This document shows, piece by piece, positions 62,809 through 64,000 of a stretch of 64,000 nucleotides of DNA. The notes under the pieces were generated by a model. The model had not been told where the DNA came from. It did not search any database and saw only the letters and a list, made by a program, of their open reading frames with translations. The stretch is from NCBI RefSeq assembly GCF_000211815.1, contig NZ_GL890840.1, positions 378,297 through 442,296 of the forward strand, given 5' to 3'. This DNA is from Moorena producens 3L (GTDB taxonomy: Bacteria > Cyanobacteriota > Cyanobacteriia > Cyanobacteriales > Coleofasciculaceae). The position numbers were made by a program, and so were the translations under genes. Positions within the stretch are counted from its first letter, which is position 1. Each line of letters opens with the position of its first letter.

Positions 62809-63825
62809 ATGAAGACTCCTTGGTTAAAATCACTTCTCTTCAAACTTTTCCTCAGTTTCCTGACAGTATGCCTAGTCTTTGGCACTGCCACACCAGTCAA
62901 GGCATCTCCCACGGTAAATAGCTGCCCTGAAGGTATGACCTTCATCCCTGGGGGCACTTTCAAGATGGGTTCCGACGTTTACTACCCTTCGGAGCGCTCT
63001 GCGGACGATGTTACCGTTGAGAGCTTCTGCATCGATAAATACGAAGTCACTAATGCAGAATTTGCCAAATTTGTCAAAGAAACTGGTTATATTACCGTAG
63101 CAGAGCGTCCCCTCTCCTCGGAACAGTTTCCCAACTTAACAGAGGAGCAACGGGCACCTGGTTCCCTAGTCTTTCAGATGCCGGACAATGGTGTTAGACC
63201 AGTGGGTTACCTGAGCTGGTGGAAGTGGACTCCTGGGGCTGACTGGCAACATCCCTTTGGTCCAAAGAGCAACATTAAAGGAAAAAAGAACTATCCTGTG
63301 GTTCATGTTGCCTATGAAGACGTTCAAGCCTATGCTAAGTGGGCAGGGAAGTCAGTACCCACAGAAGCCCAATGGGAATATGCCGCTCACGGTGGACTGG
63401 ATGATGCTACCTACAGCTGGGGTGAGCAATACTCAGCCAAGAAGGCGAATACCTGGCAGGGATTCTTCCCCTTTTTCAACACCAAAGCTGATGGTCACAC
63501 CGGCACTGCACCTGTAGGTTCCTTTGAACCAAATGGTTATGGTTTGTATGACATAACTGGTAATGTCTGGGAGTGGACTTCAGATTGGTATAGCATCGGT
63601 CACAATGGCAAAGCCCACAGCCTTAATCCTACAGGACCTAATCAAAAAGAAAGCTTCGACCCCAGAGAACCGGGTGTTGCTAAACATGTCATTAAAGGCG
63701 GGTCTTACCTGTGTGCTCCTAATTATTGTAGTCGCTATCGTCCTGCTGCTCGGGAGTCTCAATCACCCGATACAGGAACGACTCACATTGGATTTCGGTT
63801 AGTGACGCCTGATAATTTTTCCTAA
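62809..63825 (+). CDS. Formylglycine-generating enzyme (SUMF1-type), exported, intact copy
   Basis: A 338-residue enzyme that oxidises the sulfatase active-site Cys to formylglycine. The signal peptide is MKTPWLKSLLFKLFLSFLTV followed by CLVFGTATPVKA. The FGE-sulfatase domain follows: GMTFIPGGTFKMGSD, IDKYEVTNAEFAKFV, PVVHVAYEDVQAYAKWAG, PTEAQWEYAAHGG and NGYGLYDITGNVWEWTSDW. The catalytic pair Cys302 and Cys307 lies in GGSYLCAPNYCSRYRPAAR, spaced as in characterised FGEs. Oxygen-dependent FGE uses copper. An exported location fits exported substrates, and the CTAGR motif of sulfatase 1 fits its CxxxR recognition. It ends the cluster; a C-tract hairpin follows (about 63865-63885). Confidence 0.92.
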   Translation: MKTPWLKSLLFKLFLSFLTVCLVFGTATPVKASPTVNSCPEGMTFIPGGTFKMGSDVYYPSERSADDVTVESFCIDKYEVTNAEFAKFVKETGYITVAERPLSSEQFPNLTEEQRAPGSLVFQMPDNGVRPVGYLSWWKWTPGADWQHPFGPKSNIKGKKNYPVVHVAYEDVQAYAKWAGKSVPTEAQWEYAAHGGLDDATYSWGEQYSAKKANTWQGFFPFFNTKADGHTGTAPVGSFEPNGYGLYDITGNVWEWTSDWYSIGHNGKAHSLNPTGPNQKESFDPREPGVAKHVIKGGSYLCAPNYCSRYRPAARESQSPDTGTTHIGFRLVTPDNFS

Positions 63826-64000
63826 ATGTGAAAAAGTTATATAGCATTTATTGCATCAAAGTCCCCCTTTTTAAGGGGGATTACTTTGTGCCTTATGGGA
63901 AAGACAATTGCTATAGAATTGATGATTTGCTTCGTTAAGCTGTTCAGCATTTAGACTGACATGTGTCTGAAAAAAACGCTCATGTACGGCGGTTTCATAA

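Noticed and set aside
63950..64000. Domain V-like hairpin of a group II intron (ACATG/CATGT around an A-rich loop, then TACGG)
   Set aside because: The expected conserved AGC and GAAA tetraloop pattern is not present, and the window ends here; too little to support it.

Overview
The window looks like chromosomal DNA of a large-genome filamentous cyanobacterium, probably Moorena-like (inference). The evidence is frequent GCGATCGC (HIP1) sites, many 7-bp tandem repeats, a PEP-CTERM protein, a XisH/XisI pair, a cyanobacterial PII protein, a DUF3531 protein and dense miniature inverted-repeat elements. I saw no rRNA, tRNA or CRISPR array.

Layout. (1) 1-2.1 kb: the 3' end of an EF-G-like gene, a small membrane protein and two inverted-repeat elements, each carrying a hairpin whose two copies differ by compensated base-pair changes. 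(2) 2.1-20.4 kb, all minus strand: a surface-glycan or glycoconjugate cluster read from 20.4 kb downwards. It encodes a glycosidase-glycosyltransferase fusion, two ABC exporters, four intact and one broken paralogues of a GT-B-like family, three GT2-type glycosyltransferases, a GT4 enzyme and a QueC-like PP-loop protein. Three GT2 proteins and the PP-loop protein share a ~100-residue C-terminal module. (3) 20.4-22.8 kb: a repeat-rich gap, an IS5-type transposase fragment and an orphan ParB. (4) 22.8-28.6 kb: a MacB/HlyD/TolC-type efflux system with an 18-copy AAAT microsatellite at the permease start. (5) 28.6-33.5 kb: a PEP-CTERM protein and a wrecked vMAP/AAA gene containing an intact IS4-type insertion with a 9-bp target duplication. 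(6) 33.8-40 kb: FeoB, a PII protein with an unusual T-loop, DUF3531, a hypothetical protein and an AraC gene broken by a stop codon. (7) 40-42.4 kb: nested repeats. (8) 42.4-63.8 kb, all plus strand: a secreted-hydrolase cluster. It has two sulfatases (one split by an IS200/IS605-like miniature element), two HAD phosphatase-like proteins, a CDF metal transporter, a parvulin, a HupE/UreJ-like protein, two DUF3604 proteins, a 5'-nucleotidase, and two formylglycine-generating enzyme genes (one broken, one intact). XisH/XisI lies inside it.

How the genes fit together. In region 8 almost every enzyme has a signal peptide or membrane anchor. The formylglycine-generating enzyme is expected to activate the Cys-type sulfatase. 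Sulfatase, HAD phosphatase, DUF3604 and 5'-nucleotidase would then act on sulfate and phosphate esters outside the cytoplasm, with the parvulin helping folding and CDF/HupE handling metals. Leaders, gene pairs and C-terminal tails are duplicated across the cluster, and one set of copies is decaying. In region 2 the two ABC exporters and the glycosyltransferases probably build and export one glycan or glycolipid; the shared C-terminal module may hold the enzymes together, which is inference.

Decay is a theme. At least three genes carry one in-frame stop in otherwise intact frames (GT-B paralogue, AraC, XisH), and three others are cut by mobile elements (vMAP/AAA, sulfatase 2, FGE copy 1).
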